Origin: Diabrotica undecimpunctata | Lineage: Eukaryota > Arthropoda > Insecta > Coleoptera > Chrysomelidae | Reading direction: 5' to 3' | Assembly (NCBI RefSeq): GCF_040954645.1 | Contig: NC_092806.1 | Span: 72,976,141-73,040,140 of the forward strand | DNA: 64,000 nucleotides | Shown here: one piece after another, positions 46,570 through 56,089 of the stretch | Layout: each line of letters begins with the position of its first letter | Position numbering within the stretch: position 1 is the first letter of the stretch | Program-made: the position numbers and the translations under genes | Notes under the pieces: model-generated | Told to the model about the DNA's origin: nothing | Database searches by the model: none | What the model saw: only the letters and a program-made list of their open reading frames with translations

Positions 46570-46930
46570 CCACATGCAATGATGACAGTAAAATTCTCCT
46601 GTTAGTGATTCCATAGTAAATCATGAGGAAAAACCAATTCTGGAGGCAAAGTTGATTTCACGTAATTGAATGAAATATCTTACAATAAAGTCGTCCCAAG
46701 AACGCAACCCAATAATATTTGCAATATCATTTTAAAGTCATCTACTTGTACATGTACTACATGTATAATGTAGGTCTGAAGTGTCAATGTGAATGATTCA
46801 GATAAAGTTCAATTATTAGAAGAATTTTTCACCAAATAAAAAAAACAAAATGTGTTTAATTGATTGATGTTTTGTATTTTGAGAACGATTTCTGAAGTAG
46901 AAATTGAAACGTCAACAATAAACTTATTTA
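46570..46930 (-). repeat. Repeat family copy, inverted relative to 24030-24380
   Basis: The block holds 'aagtcgtcccaagaacgcaa' and, at 46872-46925, 'ttgtattttgagaacgattt' with 'gtagaaattgaaacgtcaa', the reverse complements of sequences at 24290 and 24080-24130. It shares the fold-back arm of 9865-10080. The 465-bp MITE lies immediately to its left and may have inserted in it. Confidence 0.6.
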
Positions 46931-47302
46931 TTGAACTAAAACTAAACTAATTGAACAAAATAGTAACTGCATGAGTGAACAATAATGAGAAAGATGTGAT
47001 TGTTCCTAGTCTGACATGAAGTCTCTTTTATATATCTGCTAACGTAGGCGTAAAAATGACATACAATAAAAGGTTTTTTGTTACTCCGTAATTTAATACC
47101 CGTCGAATTCCATTGATTATAAGGGGTTATTCCGAAATATCGACAAAAACATATACGTAACTGCAAAGAACAAAAAAGTGGTTTGAGAAATAAAAATGCT
47201 ACTATAATACAAAACTTTTTATTTATAAACTTATATAAATCGCATACCTTTCATATTAATGCAGCAGTCTCTTCTCTTCTTTATCTTCTTAAAAACGACC
47301 AG

Positions 47303-47600
47303 ACACCAGAGATTAAAACGAGAATATGTTTTTAGATTAAATACAAAATCCCGTTACAAAACATCACAATTTAAACATAGACCACTATTGGAAAAGGTAC
47401 GCATTGGAGGTCCAGTTCATCCAGTTAGTTCAATGTCAAATAATTGTAAAATTCTAAACAAGAAATTAACTGGTAATATAAAAAAATCAACTCTTCCTTC
47501 TCCAGTAAATGAAGACAATATTTCTACTATGATTCAAATGGTAAATGTTGATGTTAGGGACGATTTGGATGCTGAGAAAAAGGATGAAACAAAAACAGAA
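47303..47600 (+). CDS. Host gene, exon 5 of those visible
   Basis: A 298-base exon from acceptor 'cgaccag' (AG at 47301-47302, preceded by a pyrimidine tract 'ctcttctcttctttatcttctt') to a consensus donor GAA|GTAAGT. Its first base completes the Arg codon left by exon 4; 99 codons follow, ending in phase 0. The peptide is basic at the start ('HQRLKREYVFRLNTKSRYKT') and acidic at the end ('DVRDDLDAEKKDETKTE'). No domain recognised. Starting instead at the next AG (47310) would break the phase, which fixes the boundary. The frame remains open leftward to 47259, but that part belongs to the pyrimidine tract. Confidence 0.75.
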
Positions 47601-47989
47601 GTAAGTAAATATTTAAAATATAGTATCTGTTTTTAATAAGTCTTATCATATTTAGGAGCGATTGCTTCTTGGATGTTATTAGCCTTCAAGAAAAATCTTA
47701 ATTAGAGTAGGATATGCAATTTGAATGTTTGTGAAGGTATTTTTATAACTTTCTTAGAATAAAATTTATTACTTGATTTTTTTTATTAAAAACAAATTTT
47801 CTAGCCCTACAAATAAACAGTAAAGCATTACATAATACATTTGGCATCGACATTATAATCAAACTTTACATAAACCTAATTTATTGACCACCTAATATGA
47901 GGATAAAAATACGCATTACTTCAAAATATAATGTAGTGAAAACAAAAAGGAAAAATTGAAATCCACTCCGTAGAAGAATGTCATGGTTA
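47601..47989. other. Intron 5 start, AT-rich, no features
   Basis: Nothing recognised. Confidence 0.5.
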
Positions 47990-48472
47990 CGAAATTTGAA
48001 AGAGTAGTTTAGCTGCACCTAGAATGAGCTTTCTTTTTAGATCAGCTGTAAATAAGATCAGGATACTCTTGATGATTTTAAATCTCCAATAGGAGTGGCA
48101 TAAGAATAAAAGAGGTATTTGTTGAGAATATCTAAAACAAACCAACTTTTCTCCTTAATACAGCACCAAGGATGTAAATATACTGAATTTGATATTTTGG
48201 AATTTTCATTAACAATATGCTGAACAACTGTAATATTGTCCTCTTCCAGTTTTGCATCCGATGTACAGTCGGGCCGATGACCACCGTTTCTGATAAAAAC
48301 TTCAAAACTCGGTAATCTCTTAGGAAATTATGAGTTGATGACAAATATAACCCATTAGAGTGGTTGCAAATTAAGTCCCGAGGATCCAAGTCGAGAAACC
48401 ATTCGAAAATCATGTGTTTTCATCATTATTGTAGAAATATTTTGAAACCATACATTTTATCGAAATTGAATA
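47990..48472 (-). pseudogene. Decayed coding-like segment, left of pogo element
   Basis: On the minus strand, the frame that continues from 51521-51727 across the pogo insertion carries 'LEEDNITVVQHIVNENSKIS' and 'YLHPWCCIKEKSWFVLDILN' after three stop codons; another frame is open for 93 codons (48132-48413). I cannot tell which was ancestral and recognise no family. It may be a retro-copy or an old element. Confidence 0.3.
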
Positions 48473-48912
48473 AGGTGAAGTGGGGTAAATGTGATCTACT
48501 TTTTGATTAGTTCAACTTTCATTTATTATAACACTGTAAAGAAACGTTTCAAAAATTTATCAAAAAAATCATATACATTTTGAACGGTTTTGTATTCATT
48601 GTGTAGAAAAAAATTAAATAATCTTTAGTGTTGTTAATGTTGCATGATGTTTTTTAAAATCATATCAATATATCACATTTACCCCAGGGACCGGGGCAAA
48701 TGTGAAGAAAGTTTACATTTTTGTAGTAAATATTATATTTGATAGTCTGGGGTTATTGTATAAAAATGTAATTCAAGCTCTCTACTTGTGTTTTTTTAGA
48801 ATTTATTTTGTTGAAAAAATACAAAAGAATTTAAAATTTTCGAAAACAATGTCAGAACAAAGGAAATAAAAATATAATAAAATTAAACAAACACTCGCAA
48901 GTTTTCTTTCAG

Positions 48913-49902
48913 TTAATGTTGAATGTTAAAGCCTTTAAAGGTAACTGGAAATTCGTACATTCCACGTCTGTCGACGATAGGATCTGGTAGTACTTTTATA
49001 ATATCCTGTTGTAGTACAGTATCAATGTCAGGATTGATTGGCCATACAAATTTGTTTCCTTGAGGTCGTGTAAATTCAACTATCCACTCATCATTCATAT
49101 TTTCTGAAACAATTCCCACATAATGCTTGTTTATCTTTTTTGGGCAATATTCTACCAATACCCAACATCCGACATATACATTCACACTTTTTGTTGAATT
49201 CAAATTCTCTTTGTCTTCCTCGTCATCATTTGCAGCTATTTCTACCTCTGGCTCTGATTCCAAAAGTGTATCCAGAAATTCGTCGGTGTTATCAAAATCC
49301 ATGAATATTGGGGACACTGACTCATCGTCTTCGCTGCTGCTAAATGTTAATGACTCTCGTTTATTTCTTTTTTTGTTCTTTGCCTTAGTTATCTTATGAA
49401 TTTTAGTACCGTTTCCTTTTTGTTGAGATTTCTGTTTTAAAACATCAATAGCTTGTTGTGATGTCAATACTTCAGATCCAGGGTATAACCGTTTCTTATT
49501 TTTGGTTGGTGCGTTTGGAAGTTGTTTTACTGTTGATAACAATAAATCTACAAATGTTACATTCTTATTTTCAGTTAAACCTGTACATGGAATTGATTCA
49601 AGTTCGTCGACTTTGCCAGAGATATTTTTTACTTTATCGGAAGTGGTAGTTTCGATTAGAGCATCAGGCGTAGGTTCTTTGTTTTGATAAAATACTTCTT
49701 GAGTTACTTTAGTTGGTACCAATACTTCATTACCATTTTCGTGTATAGATAATATGGAATGTTTTATCATCTTCCACTTATTAAGCAAGCAGGGTGGAAA
49801 TAATGTTTCAGGGATGACGTGACGATTAAAAGGAATGATTTCGCCTTTTTTAAAGCCGTTGATAATTACTTCGGAGTTCACCTGTTTCCAAGTTGTACAC
49901 AA
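48913..49902 (-). CDS. Pogo-like transposase, C-terminal part
   Basis: A 329-codon frame, in phase with 49918-50202 (separated by one stop codon). It opens with the end of the catalytic domain ('CTTWKQVNSEVIINGFKKGE', 'IIPFNRHVIPE') and continues with a long low-conservation linker rich in Lys, Ser and acidic residues ('FSSSEDDESVSPIFMDFDNT', 'EEDKENLN'). The tail has a compact domain ('VYVGCWVLVEYCPKKINKHY', 'VGIVSE') resembling a small chromatin-reader or Tudor-like fold, common in the C-terminus of insect and cnidarian pogo-like proteins. One nonsense lesion separates it from the catalytic part. Confidence 0.8.
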   Translation of the reverse strand: MCTTWKQVNSEVIINGFKKGEIIPFNRHVIPETLFPPCLLNKWKMIKHSILSIHENGNEVLVPTKVTQEVFYQNKEPTPDALIETTTSDKVKNISGKVDELESIPCTGLTENKNVTFVDLLLSTVKQLPNAPTKNKKRLYPGSEVLTSQQAIDVLKQKSQQKGNGTKIHKITKAKNKKRNKRESLTFSSSEDDESVSPIFMDFDNTDEFLDTLLESEPEVEIAANDDEEDKENLNSTKSVNVYVGCWVLVEYCPKKINKHYVGIVSENMNDEWIVEFTRPQGNKFVWPINPDIDTVLQQDIIKVLPDPIVDRRGMYEFPVTFKGFNIQH

Positions 49903-49917
49903 AAATTGGGAAAATAT

Positions 49918-50202
49918 TTATTTTGGTAATTTTTGGCCTACATGCTGCCGCTGCCAGGCAACAAGTTTTTCATCCCATTTAACTTTAAAGGATTTAAAAA
50001 CAGCCAGGTCCAGTGGCTGTAAAAGGGGGCTGGAATGGGGTGGCAGTTTTAGAATTATAATATGTTCTCGCATAGCGGCTTCTAACGTCTCGATATTCAT
50101 ATGAGTGGAATGTCCATCATAAATAATTAATATTGGTCTTTCAGATGGAAGTGATGAAATTATAGTATTTATGAAGTAATTTTTAAAAACGGCTTCTTCC
50201 AT
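49918..50202 (-). CDS. Pogo-like transposase, middle part (second and third catalytic Asp)
   Basis: A 95-codon frame with 'RPILIIYDGHSTHMNIETLE' (second Asp) and 'LKLPPHSSPLLQPLDLAVFK' (third Asp), the DxnDxnD pattern of pogo/Tigger transposases. It is preceded in the same frame by 'GTDFEGTVYAATKKGC', showing that the real protein enters from upstream after the frameshift near 50240-50290. It ends in a single in-frame TAA at 49918-49920; the frame continues in phase into 48913-49902. Confidence 0.85.
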   Translation of the reverse strand: MEEAVFKNYFINTIISSLPSERPILIIYDGHSTHMNIETLEAAMREHIIILKLPPHSSPLLQPLDLAVFKSFKVKWDEKLVAWQRQHVGQKLPK

Positions 50203-50242
50203 GCAACCTTTTTTTGTCGCTGCATAAACAGTACCCTCAAAA

Positions 50243-50982
50243 TCAGTACCTGGTGGAGCTATCCATTGATCTCATAAGTGCAAACCTTAAATAAATTATT
50301 AAGGGTGGAGCTTTTTGGCCAGCTGCATTACACATAAGAGCAATTGTGATATTTTCTTTACCAGGAGAACTTAGTGTTCTCGATGAAGGTGTATTTATAC
50401 CTCCCAGAACTTTTGTCTTCCTGGGGTCAATGCACAAGCTACTCTCGTCCAAATTCCAGATTCTCTCAGGTTTGTCGTGAAGACCATATTCGTCCATTAT
50501 TGATTTTAATAAATCATAATATTGGTATATTATAAAAGGATCAAGAGCCTTTTTTCGAAAGTATTCCACGTTTTGTGAAACTTTAATACTTAATCTATAC
50601 CTCTGTTTAAACCCCAAAAACCAATCTTGATCTGGAACTCCATCCTTAAAATTAGTTTCAATATGGTTAGTCTTTACAAAGTTTCCTACAATTTCTAATA
50701 CTTCTTTTCTTGATAGGCCGTATCCCCATTTCTCCATCGTTTTTAGACCATTGGCTAATCTAACTTCGTCAGCAGTAGAAATTGACGTTGGACGTCCTTT
50801 AGTTGCTTTTACTGCTCCCCGTTTACCTTTTACACGGGAATGTAGAGTCACATATGGTATTTTGTATAATTTTGCGGCCTTATAAATTGATGTTCGACCT
50901 GCTAAAACATCAGACATTGCAGCGTTGAGATCAGCTGCCGAATATTTTCCTTCATTGTTTTTCTTTTGTAGCAGCGAACCAT
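50243..50982 (-). CDS. Pogo-like transposase, N-terminal part (DNA binding and start of DDE domain)
   Basis: The likely start is ATG at 50982 in a good context (accATGG), 22 codons upstream of the next Met ('MVRCYKRKNNEGKYSAADLN'). It is followed by a Psq-type helix-turn-helix ('AGRTSIYKAAKLYKIPYVTL') and a CENP-B-type region to about residue 150 ('GVPDQDWFLGFKQRYRLS'). The DDE domain begins at 'RIWNLDESSLCIDPRK', which contains the first catalytic Asp. The frame ends at 50243 after 'KAPPLIIYL', where a frameshift and a Trp-to-stop change break the expected protein ('DQWIAPPGTDFEGTVYAAT' is readable in the next frame). Nuclear DNA transposase, cut-and-paste; this copy should not make a full protein. 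Confidence 0.85.
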
Positions 50983-51520
50983 GGTATCTATAACAAAAAA
51001 TATACCTTGTAAAACTTGCCCTACCACTGTTTAAATTTTAAATTCAAGAAGGTATATAAACGGGGTAAATGTGATATACTAATGACACATTTGCCCCAAT
51101 GTGTAATAATACATTTACCCCAACAACAAAATTCCAAGGGGCAAATGTGTTATAACAAAAATTTGAGGGTAATGTTAAGTTTTTATTTAAATAACCTACA
51201 CCATAATGTTCTCCCAAACTAGAATAAATTGCTATGTCAATTAAAATTATAATAATAGTCTTACTTACCGAAAAAATAATACAATACTTCACGAACGGGG
51301 TAAATGTATAACAAATTCTGTGTTGAATTCAAACACACTCGTCGGCTATCCCCACTCAACTAAAATCTGTTTTTGGATTTACGTAGTTTCTAGTGGTGGC
51401 TCACTAGACTAACATATTTCAGATTCCGTCTAATAGGTGGCACACTCGTAATTATTTAAATAGCCATTTTTAAATGCACTATTACAATTGCCCCATTATC
51501 ACATATACCCCACTTCACCT

Positions 51521-51727
51521 TATTAATATCTGTACGAGGTTGAAGTTTTCCATTAAATGTCCCTCGCGTTTTCAGGGGTAATTTATACGTGAGGTGTAAT
51601 AAACTCTCGAAAATATGATCTACGCATAAAGAAAATAGTTGCAGAATTTCATTTCGTAGGAGAGTAAGTTCGTCAATTTTTTTCTGTATAGATAATTTTT
51701 CAGTAACAATAACCTGGTCAGATTTCT
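51521..51727 (-). pseudogene. Decayed coding-like segment, right of pogo element
   Basis: Minus strand, open for about 67 codons up to the pogo insertion point: 'SDQVIVTEKLSIQKKIDELT', 'LLRNEILQLFSLCVDHIFES'. The composition looks like real coding sequence (leucine-rich helix) but I do not recognise it. When the pogo element is removed its frame continues for five codons and then hits a stop. Confidence 0.35.
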
Positions 51728-52570
51728 TTACAAATTAAATTTTTATAGGTCGACTTAGTCGACTTAGGTCGACTGTCAGTCTCTCCGAATAAGTGTAAAA
51801 TACTTCTTAACTCTAATTCTGTTAATACTAAGTGATGACATTCTTTAGGAAAATTAGTAGCGAATCATGAAATTAAATACTGCTACTTGTAACTTTTTTA
51901 CACCGGTACTGAAGGAAAATATATTGTACTTGTATGAATATAACTATATTAATTAACAATAACATAGAAATATAAGTAGAATTTATATTTCTATCGACGT
52001 ACCTACGTATCCCATATAACGGTTGCATCTCTTAGAATGATGACGCGTAGACCAGAATCTTCGAAACGAGGATGTACAACGCAGCCAGCGAGACGTTCAT
52101 AATACCGCCGATAGAGATGGACTATTCTAGAAAATTATGGAACTCTGTATTTGTATTATATAAAAGCCACGCTGTTTGGTTACAGCTTATATCAAATCGA
52201 GTGGCGAGCCCTTTCACAAACTAGTTAATCGCGCAGACAATAGAATATCTATGATCAGACCCATGTAGTGGCGTTGCAATATTAAACGAATTAAATTATT
52301 TGAAATCGCACTAATTACAAAATTATTACTCACTTAAATAATAAATGGAGTTTAATTGTATACAGACTGTTTTATAGATACCAAACTTTTGTTTGTTATA
52401 ATACCATCTTTAATAATTGATACTCTAAAGTTTGGTAAAAGTTAATTTCTAATTTAGTTCTACTTACCTTAAAACCGTAATTATAAAGTCATTATTAATG
52501 TCTCCTTAAGGACATACAAAGAACTGATAAGAATTATTTCCTAGCATTTCTAGTCACTGGATTTCTAGTC
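51728..52570 (+). promoter_or_regulatory. LTR-like / 5' region of a Gypsy element with TATA box
   Basis: No coding frame. The block holds a TATA-like box (tatataaaag, 52157-52166) in a GC-richer setting ('aagccacgctgtttggttac'), as in LTR promoters, and lies directly upstream of Gypsy pol remnants on the same strand. A second LTR was not found. Short tandem words occur at 51748-51773 (tcgacttag) and at 52546-52578 (tttctagtcactgga repeated). Confidence 0.4.
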
Positions 52571-52579
52571 ACTGGATTA

Positions 52580-54490
52580 AGGCCATCTTAAATTATCGCC
52601 TGCAACAGTAAAGCTTAGAACAGCAACTGGTGAGATAATTAATACATATGGCGAGGCAAATATATTAGTATTTATTGGCCAAACCACAGTGAAACACAGA
52701 GTATTACTTGCAAAGATCTCCGAGATATTGGGGATGGATTTACTAAGAAAAGTTGGGTCTTGAATGTCAAAAATGGAATTCTTAAAATCAATGGTAAAGA
52801 GTTGCCGTTTCATAAAGACAAAGCTGTTGTCAGCTTACTAACTACTTGTGACGTATCAATACCCGGTAATAGTGAGAAAATTCTGATGACCAGACATAAT
52901 GATTACTGCTGAGAGGAAAGTAAAAGGATGTAAAAAGATGTGGACAATGCCTAGTTCCTAACGGAAAAAGCTTTGGTGAGAGTATAAAATGTCGTTCCTG
53001 TAAGAGTTATGAATTTAAAGGGAACTGCTATTAAGCTAAGTAGAATAACTTTGATCAAACAGTGTGTTCCCGTGGCTTCGATTTGCTCTATTATGAATAC
53101 TAATGAGAAATCATCGAAATCTAAGTATCTGAAACAGCATGTTAAGCTGGTGATTAAAACGTGCCAAGATCTTAATGTTGGACTAACGGAAAAAGTGAAG
53201 TCGTTCCTAATAGAATTTCGAGAGGTTTTTGCCATTGATGAGAACGATAAGAGCAAAAACAAGCATAGTATCGCATAAAATTAATACCGGAGACCCTTAG
53301 CTAATCTTACAACAACCTAAACGACTTCCATTTGCGAAGAGAAATAAAGCCGAAAACATCATCAAATATATAAACAAACAAGAGGTAATTAATCTATTAA
53401 ACAGTCCATGGACATCACCAGTAGTTCTAGTAAAGAAAAAAGATGGTTTAACGAGTTTTTATATTGGTTACCGCCAGCTTAATGCGGTAACTAAGAAAGA
53501 TAGTTATTCTTTACCTAGAACAGACAATACATTAAATACTCTCTTCGGTTCTCGTTGTTTCTCAACAGTCATTCTAAAAAATTAATATTTTTTGGTGGAA
53601 AAATGGAAACGATGATAGTACAGAATCTAAGCTTCAGTTGATTGTACCTTAAAGTAAAGTGTCAGAAGTATTGTGTCAGTTGCATGACGGTGCATCAGGT
53701 GGACACTTTGGTATCACGAAGACTCTGCAAAAGGTTCGAGAACGGTTCTATTGGGTGAACTGTAAAGATGATGTAAGAAGATGGTGCCGGAAATGTGAAC
53801 TGTATGCAACTAGTAATGGTTCAGTTGGTAAAAACAGAGCACCCATAAAACAGTTCAATGTTAGTAGTCGTATGAAAAGAGTAGCAATCGACATTGCAGG
53901 TTCCATTTCCAGAAACGGATGATGGAAATAAATATATTCTGGTAGCCATGGATTATTTTATGAAATGAACTGAAACCTATGCGATACCAAATCAAGAAGC
54001 TGCTATCGTTGCAAAAGTACCTGTTAAAGAATTCTTTAGCCGATTTGGTGTTCCCTTGGAGATGCACTCCCACCAAGGGCGAAACTTCGAGTCAGCCCTC
54101 TTCCAAACTGTTTGTAAATTGATTTGTGTCAATCAGATCAGAACTACACCCCTGCATCCTCAATCAAATGAAGTGTTCGAGAGGATCAATTGAACGATGG
54201 ATAAATACCTGTCCAAAGTTGTATCCAAACATCAAAGAGATTTGGACCAATACATCATTTATTATTAAAGGCTTACCGCTTGGCCATGAATGAAACTACA
54301 GGCCAGACTCCAACCTGTCTAATGTTGGGTCGTGAAGTTAGTTTTCCCTGCAACCTAGAGTTTGGCTGCAGACCTTTCAAAGAACATGTTGCAGGCTAAG
54401 AATATGTCGACCGCCTAAAGTTAAGAATAAACAACATTCGTGAACTTGCTCGACAACGCTTCCAGTTAAAAATCATAGTGAATAACTAAA
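52580..54490 (+). mobile_element. Gypsy retrotransposon pol remnant: protease-side, RT, integrase
   Basis: Recognisable in order: the protease flank ('LRTATGE', 'LGMDFL'-like block at 52720-52745), a linker frame 53009-53278, the RT N-terminus ('NSPWTSPVVLVKKKDG', 'GYRQLNAVTKKDSYSLPR', 53395-53520), then after a deletion the integrase zinc-binding region ('LHDGASGGHFGITKTLQKVR' and 'WCRKCELYATSNG', 53659-53830) and a broken catalytic core and tail ('AMNETTGQTPTCLMLGREV', 54283-54340). RT catalytic YVDD and RNase H are missing. It ends about 60 bases before the host exon 6 acceptor. Confidence 0.8.
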
Positions 54491-54553
54491 TACCATCCGT
54501 CGTAGTTAGAATACAAACCATTTGTAAGATTTTTACTGAACAAACTTTTGCAG

Positions 54554-54598
54554 AGTCAACAATCTAAATACAAAGTAAAAGAGCTTACTCGGAAATAA
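54554..54598 (+). CDS. Host gene, exon 6 of those visible: in-phase coding part to stop
   Basis: The acceptor 'acttttgcag' precedes 54554. Entering in phase 0 from exon 5, the frame gives 14 residues (SQQSKYKVKELTRK) and then TAA at 54596-54598. The composition (basic, helix-prone) fits the rest of the protein. The exon continues beyond this stop into a second open frame. No other AG between 54567 and 54601 would splice exon 5 into that second frame. This would end a 431-residue visible protein. Confidence 0.6.
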   Translation, partial: SQQSKYKVKELTRK

Positions 54599-54600
54599 TT

Positions 54601-54921
54601 ATGCCATCGAAAATTCCTGTTTGCTTTAAAAAACCTGTTGACAATACAAATAAAAACGAAGAAAAAGATCAACTCAAACCAAAGCATTCTAAATTATCAA
54701 GAAATAGTACACTTTTTGAAGAATTGTATGGCTCTCAAGATCCATTAATTCTTATTGCCCATATTTACAGAAGATATGAGAGGGTTACTAAAATTCTTAG
54801 TTATCCTCGTCTCGACAAAAATATAAAGAGACGTTGTACAGTAATTAAGAGCAAATTCTCTAAATTTATAAATATTGCTGACATCTCTTTCGATTTAGAT
54901 AGTAATCAAGTACAAGAATAA
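54601..54921 (+). CDS. Second open frame in the last exon (106 codons), unrecognised
   Basis: ATG at 54601 follows the TAA of the spliced frame by two bases. The frame encodes 106 residues and ends at TAA 54919-54921, overlapping a polyadenylation signal. The product is basic and charged ('MPSKIPVCFKKPVDNTNKNE', 'LSRNSTLFEELYGSQDPLIL', 'YRRYERVTKILSYPRLDKN'), with no transposon resemblance and no known domain. It is in the -1 frame relative to the upstream part: a single extra base near 54590-54595 would fuse both into one protein. Options: dicistronic mRNA with reinitiation, programmed -1 shift, or a lesion in this allele or assembly. Confidence 0.6.
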   Translation: MPSKIPVCFKKPVDNTNKNEEKDQLKPKHSKLSRNSTLFEELYGSQDPLILIAHIYRRYERVTKILSYPRLDKNIKRRCTVIKSKFSKFINIADISFDLDSNQVQE

Positions 54922-54929
54922 TAAATAAA
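54920..54929 (+). terminator. Polyadenylation signals (AATAAATAAA)
   Basis: Two overlapping AATAAA hexamers at 54920-54925 and 54924-54929 coincide with the stop of the second frame. They would mark the 3' end of the host gene. A further ataataaata occurs about 15 bases on. Confidence 0.55.
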
Positions 54930-55729
54930 AAATTAATATAATAAATAGTGTCAATACTTCAGTGAAATATAAACAGTTATTTTTTTGAGCTAGATATGTT
55001 TAAATTGTTACTTACCAAATATTTACCTTGAATAATATATCTTAAAAAACTAATTTTACAGATAAAAATCAGCTAAATTATAAAAGATAACAGGTTATCA
55101 TAACAACCGGCGTAATGTAGAAAAAGCTATTAAGGAAGTATTTTCCATTTATGTGAGTAACACATTAGAGGCTAATGTGTTAGCAGTAACTGTAAAGACT
55201 CCCAAAAAATATTAATATATATATATATACGAAAATATATACGAAAACTACTTACACAATATTTATGAAAATTGGTGTATGGGGATTACCAGTTATGACA
55301 AAGAAAGTATTTTGGCAGACATGCCAATTCCGATTACACCGGAAATAAACAACAACTTTTGTATTTTAATTGGAACACTCTGTATATTATTGCATTTTTA
55401 AATTCTACGTAAAATTTTAGATAAAATTTGTATAAGGTACCATAGGTCAAAACTTCATATTTTTTTAGTTATTCATTATTTTTCAAAAATTTTTGACAGA
55501 TAGAGACAAACTTTTCAAATAGCTCAACTATTTACAAACATTATGTCTTAAAAACCTTTGCACACAAAGAGAAGGCAACGTTATTTTAGGAATTTTCATC
55601 GAAATCGAATTTCCAAATATAGGGTGTTCACAAATGATATGCCATTTCTTTAAACTTCAAACCACATTAAGTCAATAATATTAATTAAAACACCCCGTAT
55701 TTTATAATTTTAATGAAAAAAGAAGATTT
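54930..55729. other. Downstream intergenic stretch
   Basis: AT-rich. A short (TA)n lies at 55212-55229. The words 'agggtgttcacaaat' (55621) and 'aaacaccccgtat' (55688) form a weak inverted pair similar to mariner-type ends about 70 bases apart. No gene. Confidence 0.4.
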
Positions 55730-55935
55730 TAAGAAGGGAGATAATAAGAAATGAAGAAATCAGGAAACGCAGGGAATAGAAGGTACAATAATGGATGACA
55801 TGACACAAAAGCCACCCAAACGGTACGGGCATGTACAGCGAAAGGAAAACAATACATACCCGAAACAAGTACTCGCATGGACACGCAAATACTTAGAGAA
55901 GGACAATGAAACAACCAATGTGAATGAAAATTAGG
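55730..55935 (+). mobile_element. LINE C-terminal remnant
   Basis: The + strand reads 'REIIRNEEIRKRAGIEGTIM', 'KPPKRYGHVQRKENNTYPKQ' and 'VLAWTRKYLEKDNE' then a stop: the end of a Jockey/RTE-like LINE protein. Frames in the other strand over this span are shadows. Confidence 0.6.
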
Positions 55936-56089
55936 CATTTCGATAGTATTATGTTTTTATTTATCCTGAAAACTATCGACATCGTAAAATACCCCGATTA
56001 TTCTAACAAACGAAGCAACGGCATACTGTTACCTTCAATATGAAGACTTCTCCATAATTACAATGAAACGTAAACGTTATAGATTTCTT

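Larger units (their letters stand above)
48473..51520 (-). mobile_element. Pogo-like DNA transposon, nearly complete, TA target duplication
   Basis: Terminal inverted repeats aggtgaagtggggtaaatgt (48473 onward) and the reverse complement of aggtgaagtggggtatatgt (ending 51520) are flanked by TA at 48471-48472 and 51521-51522. The 3,048-base element carries a transposase on the minus strand (50982 to 48916). Both subterminal regions contain extra copies of the TIR core word gggg(c/t)aaatgtg in both orientations (about 48680-48712 and 51060-51305), likely transposase binding sites. This is the most complete mobile element in the window. Confidence 0.92.

Noticed and set aside
47259..47302. Possible start codon upstream of exon 5
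   Set aside because: The ATG at 47259 lies in front of the pyrimidine tract of a good acceptor, and the exon phase requires entry at 47303.
25058..47600. Extra host exons inside intron 4
   Set aside because: Exon 4 and exon 5 already match in phase; the open frames between them all read as mobile elements or are antisense shadows.
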